Shown: positions 37,189-46,765, numbered from the stretch's first letter. The stretch is 64,000 nucleotides of DNA from Bosea sp. F3-2 (GCF_008253865.1 NZ_CP042331.1:4250001-4314000); one strand, 5' to 3'. A program made the numbers and translations. Notes: a model not told the origin generated them from the letters alone.

Positions 37189-38015
37189 CTGAGGTCACAT
37201 CTGGAGCTGCGAAGCGCCGCCCGCGCGTCATCGCGCTTGCGAATCAGAAGGGTGGCGTCGGCAAGACGACCACGGCGATCAACCTTGGCACTGCGCTGGC
37301 CGCTATTGGCGAGAAGGTCCTGATCGTCGACCTCGACCCGCAGGGGAATGCCTCCACCGGGCTTGGGGTCGATCGCCGCAGTCGGAAATCCTCGACCTAC
37401 GATGTCCTCTGCGGGGATGTCGGCTTGGGGCAGGCACTCCAGCCGACCGCCGTGCCCGGCCTGTCGCTGGCGCCTTCCACGCTCGACCTGCTCGGCGTCG
37501 AGCTGGAAATCGCCTCGGCGAAGGATCGCGCGCATCGGTTGAAGAATGCGATCGATGAATTGTGCTATGACCAGCGCTGCCAGGACCTGACCTATGTCCT
37601 GATCGATTGCCCGCCTTCGCTCAGCCTGATCACCATCAATGCGATGACGGCGGCTGATGCGGTGTTGGTGCCGCTGCAGTGCGAGTTCTTCGCGCTCGAA
37701 GGTCTGAGCCAGCTGCTCAAGACGGTGGAGCAGGTTCGCGCCGGGCTCAATCCGCGGCTGATCATCCAAGGCGTGGTGCTGACCATGTTCGACCCGCGCA
37801 ATAATCTGTCGGGTCAGGTCATGGCTGATGTGAAGAGTTTCCTTGGTGACAAGGTTTATGAGACTGTGATCCCACGCAACGTGCGGATTTCCGAGGCGCC
37901 GTCCTATGGCAAGCCGGCGCTGCTCTATGATCTGCGCTGCTCGGGTTCGCAGGCCTATCTGCGATTGGCGTCGGAGGTGATCAAGCGGGAGCGCGCCCTG
38001 CGCGCCGCCGCCTAA
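37185..38015 (+). CDS. parA: Chromosome-partitioning ATPase ParA (Soj)
   Basis: 276-aa deviant Walker ATPase that moves the ParB-parS complex over the nucleoid. VIALANQKGGVGKTTTAINL holds the signature lysine pair. VLIVDLDPQGNASTGLGV is the Walker A' region and VLIDCPPSLSLITINAM Walker B. The ATG overlaps the rsmG stop. parB follows after 26 bp. Confidence 0.97.
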   Translation: MTEVTSGAAKRRPRVIALANQKGGVGKTTTAINLGTALAAIGEKVLIVDLDPQGNASTGLGVDRRSRKSSTYDVLCGDVGLGQALQPTAVPGLSLAPSTLDLLGVELEIASAKDRAHRLKNAIDELCYDQRCQDLTYVLIDCPPSLSLITINAMTAADAVLVPLQCEFFALEGLSQLLKTVEQVRAGLNPRLIIQGVVLTMFDPRNNLSGQVMADVKSFLGDKVYETVIPRNVRISEAPSYGKPALLYDLRCSGSQAYLRLASEVIKRERALRAAA

Positions 38016-38041
38016 TTAACGAGAAAGCAGAGGTAACGAGG

Positions 38042-38929
38042 ATGGCGATGGCCGAAGAACAGGGGCGTTCCCGCCTTGGCCGCGGTCTGGCGGCGCTGAT
38101 CGGCGACGTCGGGGAGGAAATCGGCGCAATCGAAAGGGCGCGCGGCCAGCGCAAGGTTCCGGTCGAATTCCTGCGTCCGAGCGCGCGCAACCCACGCCGC
38201 AGCTTTGCCGAGGATGATCTGGAGGAGCTGACAGCCTCGGTCCGCGAGCGGGGCATTCTGCAGCCGATCATCGTGCGCTCGATCCCGGGCATGGTCGACG
38301 CCTACGAAATTATCGCCGGAGAGCGACGCTGGCGCGCGGCACAGCGCGCCGAACTGCACGACGTGCCGGTGATCCTTGTCGAGGCTGATGACCGCGAAGC
38401 GCTGGAAATCGCGATCGTCGAGAACGTCCAGCGCTCGGACCTCAACGCGATCGAAGAGGCGGCTGGCTATGAGCGGCTGATCGCCGAGTTTGGCTATACG
38501 CAGAACGATCTGGCACGCGTCATCGGCAAGAGTCGCAGCCATGTCGCCAATACGCTGCGCCTGTCGAAGCTGCCGGAAGCCGTGCGCAAGATGGTGAGCG
38601 AGGGTGCAGTTTCGGCCGGTCACGCCCGCGCCCTGCTTTCCGTTTCGGATCCGGAACTGATGGCGCGCAAGATCGTCGACGAAGGCATGAGCGTCCGCGA
38701 TATCGAGCGCGTCGTGCAGGAAGAAGCGCGCGGCGAGACAAAGAGCGCCGTCGTATCCAAGCCTAAGGTCGAGAAGGACCCGGATACGCGGGCGCTTGAG
38801 AAGGCGCTGGAGGAAGCGCTTGGTCTCTCAGTCTCGATTGCGCATCGCGCCAACGGCTCAGGAGACGTTCGGATCGGCTACAAGACGCTCGAACAGCTCG
38901 ACGCGCTCTGCCATCGGCTCAAGGCCTGA
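38042..38929 (+). CDS. parB: Chromosome-partitioning CTPase ParB (Spo0J)
   Basis: 295-aa centromere-binding clamp. The N-terminal CTP-binding domain shows GILQPIIVRS and the GERRWRAAQRA motif. ENVQRSDLNAIEEAAGYERL leads into the HTH that reads parS (YTQNDLARVIGKSRSHVANT). The C-terminal dimer domain ends LCHRLKA. The first residues (RSRLGRGLAALIGD) match the ParA-stimulating peptide. Its stop codon touches the holA stop on the other strand with no gap. Confidence 0.97.
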   Translation: MAMAEEQGRSRLGRGLAALIGDVGEEIGAIERARGQRKVPVEFLRPSARNPRRSFAEDDLEELTASVRERGILQPIIVRSIPGMVDAYEIIAGERRWRAAQRAELHDVPVILVEADDREALEIAIVENVQRSDLNAIEEAAGYERLIAEFGYTQNDLARVIGKSRSHVANTLRLSKLPEAVRKMVSEGAVSAGHARALLSVSDPELMARKIVDEGMSVRDIERVVQEEARGETKSAVVSKPKVEKDPDTRALEKALEEALGLSVSIAHRANGSGDVRIGYKTLEQLDALCHRLKA

Positions 38930-39958
38930 TCACTCGGGCCGGCCGCTGCGGGCGAGCCGGGCCAAGGTCCACAGGGTGCGGGTTGCGACAGCGCGGCCCA
39001 TATCGGTATTCTGGCGTGTGGTCAGGATCGCATTGCCGAGCAGGCCGACAGCTTCGCTCAGCTTGGCGCTGGACCAGGCATTCAACGCGGCTTCAGTCGT
39101 TGCAATGCGTGGGTAGGGCAGGCGCATCGTCCCGACAACATCTCGCAGTCCTCGCCCGGCGTCGATCGACTGGCGCGCCTTGAGCAAGGACAGCGCCTGG
39201 CGCAGCACTGCGCCAAGCATGACGCCGGGATCGAGCCCTTCGCTGCTGAGCTTGGCCTGAGCGAGGTCGAGCACCGGAAGCTTTCCAGCAAAGACCGCAT
39301 CAACGAGCATGGCCTGCTCGCGCTGGGCGGTGTCGCCGACAATGGCGTCGATATGCTCGTCCCTGATGGCGGGCTCGGCTCCGACATAGAGCAAGAGCTT
39401 CTCGATTTCGCGCCGCGAGGTCTGACGGTCGCCGCCGAGGAGGCCGGCGAGATGCTCACGGCTGGTGCGGTCGATCGATTTGCCGGCAGCCCGCACCATC
39501 TCGTCGATGATCGAGCCGAGATCGCGGGCAGCGTCGCCATAGCAGGGTACGGCCAAAGCGGTCTTCGCCTTCTCGCAGGCGGTGCGCAGCGGGTTTGTGC
39601 GCTGCAGATCGCCCGCCTCGACGATGACGATGGCATCCTGCGAGGGCGCCGCCAGCAGGGGCTCGACGGCTGCCAGCAGGGGTTTGGATGTCGGAGAGAC
39701 GCGGATTGCGCGGCGGCCGCCGAAAAGGCCGATGGTGTTGGCTTCGTCAGCGAGCTTCAGCGGGTCGGCGGCAATAGCGTCGCCATCCATGCGGATGAGC
39801 TGGAAAGCATCGTTGGGATCGTCGACGCTTGTGCGGGCCAATGTGCCTGCCCGCTCGGAGACGAGCCCGGCGTCGGGCCCGTAGATCAGGATGAGGCGCC
39901 AGGCCGGATCAAGGCGCGCCAGTGTCCGTTCGGCTTCATGCGCCTTGATCGCGACCAT
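38930..39958 (-). CDS. holA: DNA polymerase III delta subunit
   Basis: 342-aa clamp-loader wrench subunit. AAA+-like N-terminus (RLILIYGPDAGLVSERAGTL) and FGGRRAIRVSPTSKPLLAAV are typical of HolA, with a helical collar domain at the C-terminus. Convergent with parB. Its start lies 6 bp after the lptE stop, so it is the last gene of leuS-lptE-holA. Confidence 0.93.
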   Translation of the reverse strand: MVAIKAHEAERTLARLDPAWRLILIYGPDAGLVSERAGTLARTSVDDPNDAFQLIRMDGDAIAADPLKLADEANTIGLFGGRRAIRVSPTSKPLLAAVEPLLAAPSQDAIVIVEAGDLQRTNPLRTACEKAKTALAVPCYGDAARDLGSIIDEMVRAAGKSIDRTSREHLAGLLGGDRQTSRREIEKLLLYVGAEPAIRDEHIDAIVGDTAQREQAMLVDAVFAGKLPVLDLAQAKLSSEGLDPGVMLGAVLRQALSLLKARQSIDAGRGLRDVVGTMRLPYPRIATTEAALNAWSSAKLSEAVGLLGNAILTTRQNTDMGRAVATRTLWTLARLARSGRPE

Positions 39959-39964
39959 GACCGG

Positions 39965-40498
39965 TCAGGAGGTGAGATCGGCGGCGATCTGTCCCCGGAC
40001 GATCGTGGCAAGGTTCTTCGCAGCGCGGATCTGGGCGTCACGCGCCGCGCGCACCGTGGCGAAACGCTGCGAGGAACGCTCATAGGGCGCGCGCACGGAA
40101 TTGGTGCCGGAGGAGACGACCTCACCTGTCCCGATGCGCGTCACTTTCCAGGTTGCGGTGGCGACGAGCACCGCCGAATCGGCACGCCCGGCGGCGTAGT
40201 CGACCGTGACGACTTCGACCGATTCCGCGAGATTCGCTTCGAGCTTCAGCTTCCTCTGGGCATCGGGCTCGCCGCCGCCATCGAGCTCGAAGACGAGCTC
40301 GTTGCGGAAGTATTGACCCATCAGGCCCTTGATCTCGGGAATCTCGATGCTGCGCAGCGCCGTCTTGACGCTGCCGCCAACCGTGCTCGTCGTCTGCTCG
40401 GCATAAAGCGGCCGGAAGCAGCCGCCCGCCAGAGCCGCGGCGGCAAGCGCCGCCGCGAGCAGCGCACGGCGGGGGAGAACGGCTTCAGACGACGACAT
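39965..40498 (-). CDS. lptE: LPS-assembly lipoprotein LptE
   Basis: 177-aa outer-membrane lipoprotein partner of LptD. The signal sequence RALLAAALAAAALAGGC has lipobox LAGGC with the lipidated Cys at residue 27, followed by FRPLYAE, the usual start of mature alphaproteobacterial LptE. Overlaps the 3' end of leuS by 14 bp. The leuS-lptE-holA order is standard. Confidence 0.92.
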   Translation of the reverse strand: MSSSEAVLPRRALLAAALAAAALAGGCFRPLYAEQTTSTVGGSVKTALRSIEIPEIKGLMGQYFRNELVFELDGGGEPDAQRKLKLEANLAESVEVVTVDYAAGRADSAVLVATATWKVTRIGTGEVVSSGTNSVRAPYERSSQRFATVRAARDAQIRAAKNLATIVRGQIAADLTS

Positions 40499-43109
40499 TC
40501 ACGATTCTCCCGGGAACCACGATGATCTTGCGGATAGCGCGCCCTTCGAGAGCCCGCAGCACCGCTTCGTTGGCGCGCACAGCGGCTTCCACCGCCACCG
40601 TATCGGCATCGGCTGGAACCGTCACCTCCGCGCGCTTCTTGCCGTTGAGCTGGACCGGCAGCGTGATGCTGTCATCCTTCAGCAACGCGGGCTCGACCTC
40701 CGGCCAGGAGGCTTCACCGACGAGGCCAGCCTGGCCCAGCACCTGCCAGCATTCCTCGGCCAGATGCGGCATCATCGGCGCCACAAGCTGGGTGACGATC
40801 GTGGCGGCCTCAAGGAGGGCGAAGGCGATATCGGCATCGAGCTCGGCCTTCTCGGCCGCAGCATCAAGCGCCTTACCGATGGCGTTGGTCAGCGTGTAGA
40901 CGTGGGCGACGCAGCGGTTGAAGGCGAGACGCTCGATATCGGCGCCGACGGCATCGAGCGCGCGGTGGCTTGCCTTGCGTAGCGCCAGTGCGGCGTCACC
41001 GATCTGGGCGGGCTTCTCCGCCTTGCCACCGGTGCGTTCGGCGATCTCCGCGACGAGGCGCCACAGACGCTGAACGAAGCGGGCGGCGCCCTGCACGCCC
41101 TCATCCGTCCAGATCACGTCACGATCGGGCGGGGAATCGGAGAGCATGAACCAGCGGGCGGTGTCGGCGCCGTAGGAGGCGATGATGTCGTCGGGGTCCA
41201 CGACGTTCTTCTTGGACTTCGACATCTTCTCGATCGCGCCGATCTCGATCGGAGCGCCGGTCTCGACGTCGAAGCCCCGGCGGTCGTTGCCGGCGACTTC
41301 GATGCGGACATTGCCCGGCTCAACCCAGTCGCCATTCGCGGCCCGATAGGTCTCGTGCACGACCATGCCCTGGGTGAAGAGGCCGGCGAAGGGCTCGTCG
41401 AGCCCGGCATGGCCGGTCTTCTTCATCGCGCGGGTGAAGAAGCGCGAATAGAGCAGGTGCAGGATCGCGTGCTCGACGCCGCCGATGTACTGGTCGACCG
41501 GCAGGAAGCGATCGACCGCCTTGCGGTCGGTCGGGCTCTCCGTCCGCCACGGATCGGTGAAGCGGGCGAAGTACCAGGACGAATCGACGAAGGTGTCCAT
41601 CGTGTCCGTCTCGCGGCGTGCCGGCTTGCCGCATTGCGGGCAGGCGACGTGCTTCCAGCTCGGATGATAATCGAGCGGGTTGCCCGGCTTGTCGAAGGAG
41701 ACGTCGTCCGGCAGCTGCACGGGGAGATCGGCATCCGGCACCGGAATCGTTCCGCAGTCGGAACAATGGATGACCGGGATCGGGCAGCCCCAGTAGCGCT
41801 GGCGCGAGATGCCCCAGTCACGCAGGCGGAAATTGACCTTGCGCTGGCCGACCGGGCGATTGCCGCGCGTCTCGCTTTCGAGGCGGCGCGCGACCTCCTC
41901 CTTGGCTTCCGCGATGGTCATACCGTCGAGGAAGCGGGAATTGATCATCCGGCCGTCGCCGTCATAGGCGGTGTCGGTGATGACGAAGCTGGCCGGATCG
42001 GTACCTTCCGGCGCTACCACCGGGGTATTACCCAGGCCATACTTGTTGACGAAGTCGAGGTCGCGCTGGTCATGCGCCGGGCAGCCGAAGATGGCGCCGG
42101 TGCCGTACTCCATCAGGATGAAGTTGGCGACATAGACCGGCAGCGTCCAGTTCGGGTCCAGGGGGTGGACGGCGCGCAGGCCGGTGTCGAAGCCAAGCTT
42201 CTCGGCCTTGTCGATGGCTTCCTGCGCCGTGCCGGTGCGCTTGCATTCCTCGATGAAGGCCTGCAGTTCCGGATTGTTCGCGGCCATGGCCTTGGCGATC
42301 GGGTGATCCGGGGCGACAGCGACGAACCTGGCACCGAACAGCGTGTCAGGGCGGGTGGTGTAGACTTCGACTTCGTCCTGGCCGGCCGGGTTCGATTCGA
42401 GAGCGAAACGAACCAGCAGGCCCTCGGAACGGCCGATCCAGTTCTTCTGCATCAGCCGGACCTTGTCGGGCCAGCGGGTCAGACCGTCGAGCGCGTCATT
42501 CAGCTCCTGGCCATACTCGGTGATCTTGAAGAACCACTGGGTCAGCTCGCGGATCTCGACCGGCGCGCCGGAGCGCCAGCCGCGCCCGTCGATGACCTGC
42601 TCGTTGGCCAGCACGGTCTCATCGACCGGGTCCCAGTTGACCTTGGCGGTCTTGCGGTCGACCAGCCCGGCCTTGAGGAAGTCCAGGAACATCTTCTGCT
42701 GGTGGCGGTAGTAGCTGGGGTCGCAGGTCGCGAGCTCGCGGCTCCAGTCGAGCGACAGGCCCATCGACTTGAGCTGGCCACGCATGGTCGCGATGTTTGC
42801 GTAGGTCCATTCGCGTGGATGCACGTTCTTCTGCTTGGCCGCGTTCTCGGCAGGCAGGCCGAAGGCGTCCCAGCCCATCGGGTGCAGCACCGAAAAACCC
42901 TTGGCGCGCTTGTAGCGCGCGACCACGTCGCCCATCGCATAGTTGCGGACATGGCCCATATGGATGCGCCCCGACGGGTAGGGGAACATCTCGAGGACGT
43001 AGTAGCTCGGCCGCGTATCGTCGTTCTTCGTCTCGAAAAGCTTGCGCTCTTCCCAGACGGTGCGCCATTTCGGCTCGGACTCTTTCGGATTGTAACGTTC
43101 GACGGCCAT
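40485..43109 (-). CDS. leuS: Leucyl-tRNA synthetase
   Basis: 874-aa class I synthetase. HIGH-type motif within MFPYPSGRIHMGHVRNYAMG, CP1 editing domain in the middle, a zinc-ribbon with CSDCGTIPVPD and CPQCGKPARRE, and the KMSKS loop EKMSKSKKNVVDPDDIIA. ATG at 43109 (MAVERYNPKESEPKW) chosen. Divergent from yggS across 153 bp; first gene of leuS-lptE-holA. Confidence 0.97.
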   Translation of the reverse strand: MAVERYNPKESEPKWRTVWEERKLFETKNDDTRPSYYVLEMFPYPSGRIHMGHVRNYAMGDVVARYKRAKGFSVLHPMGWDAFGLPAENAAKQKNVHPREWTYANIATMRGQLKSMGLSLDWSRELATCDPSYYRHQQKMFLDFLKAGLVDRKTAKVNWDPVDETVLANEQVIDGRGWRSGAPVEIRELTQWFFKITEYGQELNDALDGLTRWPDKVRLMQKNWIGRSEGLLVRFALESNPAGQDEVEVYTTRPDTLFGARFVAVAPDHPIAKAMAANNPELQAFIEECKRTGTAQEAIDKAEKLGFDTGLRAVHPLDPNWTLPVYVANFILMEYGTGAIFGCPAHDQRDLDFVNKYGLGNTPVVAPEGTDPASFVITDTAYDGDGRMINSRFLDGMTIAEAKEEVARRLESETRGNRPVGQRKVNFRLRDWGISRQRYWGCPIPVIHCSDCGTIPVPDADLPVQLPDDVSFDKPGNPLDYHPSWKHVACPQCGKPARRETDTMDTFVDSSWYFARFTDPWRTESPTDRKAVDRFLPVDQYIGGVEHAILHLLYSRFFTRAMKKTGHAGLDEPFAGLFTQGMVVHETYRAANGDWVEPGNVRIEVAGNDRRGFDVETGAPIEIGAIEKMSKSKKNVVDPDDIIASYGADTARWFMLSDSPPDRDVIWTDEGVQGAARFVQRLWRLVAEIAERTGGKAEKPAQIGDAALALRKASHRALDAVGADIERLAFNRCVAHVYTLTNAIGKALDAAAEKAELDADIAFALLEAATIVTQLVAPMMPHLAEECWQVLGQAGLVGEASWPEVEPALLKDDSITLPVQLNGKKRAEVTVPADADTVAVEAAVRANEAVLRALEGRAIRKIIVVPGRIVNVVV

Positions 43110-43262
43110 GTCAGCGGGCAATTCTTGGCGGTTTGCCGGCTCCCGGAGGCAGGCCGGCGCAGGGGCTGAATGCAAAAACCGGATGTCGGAATCTTGCAAC
43201 CTGCTCTAGGACACCATTGCGCGCACGCGGTCAACGGCGCGCAGGGCATGAGAGGCTGGCAG

Positions 43263-43928
43263 ATGAGCGATACGGTTACGCGTTTGGCTGAAATCCGGGC
43301 GGCGATCGGCCGCGCCGAACGCGATTTCGGGCGCAGGCCGGGTTCGGTCTCGCTGGTCGCCGTCTCCAAGACCAAGCCGGCCGAGCAGATCATGGAAGCG
43401 CTGGAGGCTGGGCAGCGCATCTTCGGCGAGAATTATGTCCAGGAGGCCAAGGCGAAGTGGCCCGCGCTGAAAGAACGCTTTCCCGATGCCGAACTGCACA
43501 TGATCGGTCCGCTGCAGTCGAATAAGGCGCGCGAGGCGGTGGAGCTGTTCGACGTCATCCAGTCGCTCGATCGGGAAAGCCTGGCGAAGGAGCTGGCGCG
43601 CGAGATCGCGCGGGCCGGCAAGGCACCGCGGCTGTTCGTGCAGGTCAATACCGGCGAGGAGCCGCAAAAGGGCGGCGTCCTGCCCGCCGATACCGACGCG
43701 TTCATTACCCGCTGCCGCGACGTTCACGGTCTCGCGATCGAGGGGCTGATGTGCATCCCCCCAGCGGAGGAGCCGCCCTCGCCGCATTTCGGCCTGCTCG
43801 CCAAGATCGCCGCCCGCAACGGGCTCAAGGGCCTGTCGATGGGCATGAGCGCCGATTACGAGGCGGCGATCCAGCTTGGCGCAACCTATGTGCGCGTCGG
43901 CAGCGCGATCTTTGGGGCGCGGGGGTAA
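43263..43928 (+). CDS. YggS-family PLP homeostasis protein
   Basis: 221-aa alanine-racemase-fold protein that binds pyridoxal phosphate without known catalysis. SLVAVSKTKPAEQIMEALEA contains the PLP lysine. FGENYVQEAKAKWPAL and LSMGMSADYEAAIQLGATYV are family hallmarks. ATG at 43263 (MSDTVTRL) preferred; an ATG five codons earlier is possible. Followed by a palindromic element. Confidence 0.94.
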   Translation: MSDTVTRLAEIRAAIGRAERDFGRRPGSVSLVAVSKTKPAEQIMEALEAGQRIFGENYVQEAKAKWPALKERFPDAELHMIGPLQSNKAREAVELFDVIQSLDRESLAKELAREIARAGKAPRLFVQVNTGEEPQKGGVLPADTDAFITRCRDVHGLAIEGLMCIPPAEEPPSPHFGLLAKIAARNGLKGLSMGMSADYEAAIQLGATYVRVGSAIFGARG

Positions 43929-43937
43929 GAGCTTGCC

Positions 43938-44037
43938 GTCATAGTCGGGCTTGACCCGACTATCTCGCGACGCGGAGGCTCCAGCGCCTCTTCCGGCCCG
44001 TCATTCTCGGATCGCCCTGCGGTCGCCCGAGAATGAC
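43938..44037. repeat. Intergenic palindromic element with nested copy
   Basis: About 100 bp after yggS. Starts GTCATAGTCGGGCTTGACCC. The second half is itself a palindrome, CGTCATTCTCGG to CCGAGAATGACG at 43999-44038. Separates convergent yggS and the L,D-transpeptidase gene. Confidence 0.8.
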
Positions 44038-44046
44038 GGGCAGAGA

Positions 44047-44601
44047 TCACCGGACCTGTATGACGCAGCGCTTCGCCAGCCGCGGCAGCACCTTGGCGAA
44101 GACATGCCCCTCGACCGCGACGCAGCCGGCGGTGGGCGTGAAGCCCGGGCGGGCGAGATGCCAGAAGATCGCGCTACCGCGCCCGCGAATCACCGGCCGA
44201 TCATTCCAGCCGAGCTCGACGATGACGTCGTAGAGATGGTCCTCGCGCTGCAGGCGCTCCTCGGCCTCTCCAGGCGGGCGGTCGATCAGGCGATTGTAGC
44301 GGCGGTCCTTCATATCGTCGCACCAGGCGTCGCGTGGCCCGATCCGCTTCAGCGGCAGCTGGGTGCGCGGCCGGGCGAGGCGGTCGGCGCGGTAGAACAC
44401 GCTGCGCAGCGGTAGGCTGGTACGGGGTGTGCCGCCATCGCCCTCGCGCTTATCGGTGCGGATGCCGGAGCGGCCGAGGGCACAGGGGAACACCGCCGAG
44501 CCGGCGATCAGGAAGCCCTTGCGGCGGTCATGGACGGAGGCGAAGACCCGCAGCGAGGATAGTTTGCGCGGGTCGGCGGGGAAGGAAGGGCGGTTTCTCA
44601 A
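44047..44601 (-). CDS. L,D-transpeptidase (YkuD) domain protein
   Basis: 184-aa protein. The catalytic region ends FWHLARPGFTPTAGCVAVEG, where the Cys of AGC is the YkuD nucleophile and the preceding H is conserved. GRSGIRTDKREGDGGTPRTS is the upstream conserved strand region. Family members make 3-3 crosslinks or attach proteins to peptidoglycan. No signal peptide is seen, unusual for a cell-wall enzyme but usual for this short proteobacterial subfamily. Divergent from the response regulator gene. Confidence 0.88.
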   Translation of the reverse strand: MRNRPSFPADPRKLSSLRVFASVHDRRKGFLIAGSAVFPCALGRSGIRTDKREGDGGTPRTSLPLRSVFYRADRLARPRTQLPLKRIGPRDAWCDDMKDRRYNRLIDRPPGEAEERLQREDHLYDVIVELGWNDRPVIRGRGSAIFWHLARPGFTPTAGCVAVEGHVFAKVLPRLAKRCVIQVR

Positions 44602-44683
44602 GGGGATTCCTGGCTGCCTGACTTGCGATGACGACTCAGCGGGCTCATGTTGCCGTAACGATTGCGTCCGAGCGAACCGCCCT

Positions 44684-45370
44684 ATGTCCGTCGTCCATCA
44701 TATTCTCCTGGTCGATGACGACCAGACCCTGCGCGATGCCTTGGCTGAGCAGCTGGCTCTCTACGAGGAGTTCAGGCTGTCGACGGCCGGCAACGCTGCG
44801 GCTGCCGTGAAGGCCGTCCAAGGGGAGCGGGTCGACCTCGTCGTCATGGATGTCGGCCTGCCCGACATGGACGGGCGCGAGGCGGTCAAGGTGATGCGCA
44901 AGAACGGCTTCAAGAGCCCGGTCGTGATGCTGACGGCCCAGGGCTCGGACGCCGACACGGTGCTGGGGCTCGAGGCCGGCGCCAACGACTATGTGGTGAA
45001 GCCGTTCAAGTTCGCCGTCCTGCTGGCGCGCATCCGCGCGCACTTAAGGCAATACGAGGCGAGCGAGGACGCGATTTTTCAGGTCGGCCCCTACACCTTT
45101 CACCCCGGATCGAAGCTGCTCGTCAGCGAAAAGGGCTCGAAGACCAAGCTCACCGAGAAGGAGACCGCGATCCTGCGCTTCCTCTACCGCGCCGGCCGCA
45201 AGCCGATCGCGCGCGAGGTGCTGCTGCAGGAGGTCTGGGGCTACAACAGCCAGGTCACGACCCACACGCTCGAGACGCATATCTACCGACTGCGCCAGAA
45301 GATCGAGCCGGATCCCGGCAATGCCCGCCTGCTCGTTACCGATGCCGGCGGCTATCGGCTGAATCCCTGA
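44684..45370 (+). CDS. OmpR-type response regulator (CenR-like)
   Basis: 228-aa two-component regulator. Receiver domain with acidic triad DDD at 11-13, phospho-acceptor Asp56 (VVMDVGLPDMDG) and Lys106 (VVKPFKF). DNA-binding winged helix from about 130 (LTEKETAILRFLYRAGRKPI, HTLETHIYRLRQKIEPDPGN). The receiver with its HHILLVDDD start and the order's KETAILRFLYRAG resemble CenR of Caulobacter, an envelope regulator; this is from memory, so no symbol is given. No histidine kinase nearby. Three bases separate it from the next gene. Confidence 0.93.
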   Translation: MSVVHHILLVDDDQTLRDALAEQLALYEEFRLSTAGNAAAAVKAVQGERVDLVVMDVGLPDMDGREAVKVMRKNGFKSPVVMLTAQGSDADTVLGLEAGANDYVVKPFKFAVLLARIRAHLRQYEASEDAIFQVGPYTFHPGSKLLVSEKGSKTKLTEKETAILRFLYRAGRKPIAREVLLQEVWGYNSQVTTHTLETHIYRLRQKIEPDPGNARLLVTDAGGYRLNP

Positions 45371-45373
45371 CGG

Positions 45374-45838
45374 ATGGCACTCGACGACGATATGGCACTG
45401 TTGGCTCGGCAGCCGCTGCTGAGCCTGATGGAGCGCGATGCGCTGCGATTGCTCGCCTTCGCGGCGGAAAGCCGCATCCTGCGCGCCGGTGACGTGCTGT
45501 TCCGCGCCGGCGAGCCTTCGGACGGGGCGGTTCTGGTGGTGTCGGGCGCGATCGCGGTCACGACGCAGGGTGACGGCCAGCCGGCGCAAGAGATCATCGG
45601 CCCCGGCGCCATGATCGGCGAGCTTGCTCTCTTCACCTCGCTGCCGCGGCAGGTCACCGCCATCGCGCGCGAGCCGACGCAGGTCATGCGGCTGCCGCGC
45701 AGCGTGATGCGGCGCGTGCTCGGCGAATCGCCGGATTCGGCTGAGGCGATCGCCTCGGCGATCGGCGACAGGCTGCGGGGCTTCGTCGGTGAGCTCTCGG
45801 CCGTACAAGAGGCGCTCGCCGCGATCGACCGCAAGTAG
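45374..45838 (+). CDS. Cyclic-nucleotide-binding domain protein
   Basis: 154-aa protein consisting of one Crp-like cNMP-binding beta-roll (LRAGDVLFRAGEPSDGAVLV, GAMIGELALFTSLPRQVTAI). The helix-turn-helix of Crp/Fnr proteins is absent. It follows the response regulator by three bases and is probably co-transcribed. It could be a signalling adaptor; ligand is unknown. Confidence 0.9.
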   Translation: MALDDDMALLARQPLLSLMERDALRLLAFAAESRILRAGDVLFRAGEPSDGAVLVVSGAIAVTTQGDGQPAQEIIGPGAMIGELALFTSLPRQVTAIAREPTQVMRLPRSVMRRVLGESPDSAEAIASAIGDRLRGFVGELSAVQEALAAIDRK

Positions 45839-45853
45839 GGACGCTGCGCGTCC

Positions 45854-46765
45854 TCAGGATGAAGGCGGATGCCTGGCGGCGCGGATCGCCGCGAATCGCG
45901 GCCAGAGGATGTTGATGCACAGGCCGGACAGCACCAGACCGGCGGCAAGGAATTTCCAGCCCGGCAAGGGCTCGCCCAGCCAGATGGCGGCGGCACCCAT
46001 GCCGAAGACCGGGACCAGCAGTGCTGTTGGCGCGATGGTCGCCGCGGCATAGCGCGAGAGCAGCCAGCCCCAGACGGCAAAGCCGAACATGACGTTGCCG
46101 ATGGCCTGCCAGAGTGCGGCTGCCCAGGCGGCGAGCGGGGCCCCGGTCAGGCCGTCGCGAATCGCCGGCCAACCCTCGATGAGCCAGGACATGATGAAGA
46201 GGGGCGGCACGGCGAAGAGGCTGGTCCAGACGACATAGGCCAGCATGTCGACGCCAGGAGTGCTGCGCGCCACGATGTTGCCGCCGGCCCAGCACAGTGC
46301 CGCAGCGAGGATGAGGGCGATCCCGAGGGGCGTCGTGGTGCCGTCGGTATGCCAGAGAATGACACCGATCCCGACGGCGGCCAGCAGTAGGCCGGCGATC
46401 TGGAAGGGCTGGACGCGCTCACGCGTGATCGCGGCGGCAAGGAGAATCGTGAAAAAGGACTGCGACTGTATCACCAGCGAAGCGAGGCCCGGGGTGATGA
46501 AGCCCTTGATCGCGATGAACAGTAGGCCGAACTGGCCGGCACCGATCAAGAAGCCGTAGGCGGCGAGTTTGCTCCAGGGAACGGGCGGCCGTTTGAGGAA
46601 GAAGACGGCCGGCAGCAGCGCGAAAGTGAAGCGCAGGCAGGCGAAGAGCAATGGCGGGAAATGGTCGACGCCGACGCGGATGACGACGAAATTGGTGCCC
46701 CAGACCACCATCACCGCGAGGGTGAGGAGCGCATCGCGCAGAGAAAGGGAGGTGGAGGGTTGCAA
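45854..46765 (-). CDS. EamA/DMT-family exporter
   Basis: 303-aa membrane protein with ten predicted helices in two EamA repeats (start LLTLAVMVVWGTNFVVIRVG; second repeat near ALCWAGGNIVARSTPG). Related to E. coli EamA, which exports cysteine and O-acetylserine; substrate here unknown. Convergent with the cNMP-binding gene (15 bp). Confidence 0.9.
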   Translation of the reverse strand: MQPSTSLSLRDALLTLAVMVVWGTNFVVIRVGVDHFPPLLFACLRFTFALLPAVFFLKRPPVPWSKLAAYGFLIGAGQFGLLFIAIKGFITPGLASLVIQSQSFFTILLAAAITRERVQPFQIAGLLLAAVGIGVILWHTDGTTTPLGIALILAAALCWAGGNIVARSTPGVDMLAYVVWTSLFAVPPLFIMSWLIEGWPAIRDGLTGAPLAAWAAALWQAIGNVMFGFAVWGWLLSRYAAATIAPTALLVPVFGMGAAAIWLGEPLPGWKFLAAGLVLSGLCINILWPRFAAIRAARHPPSS

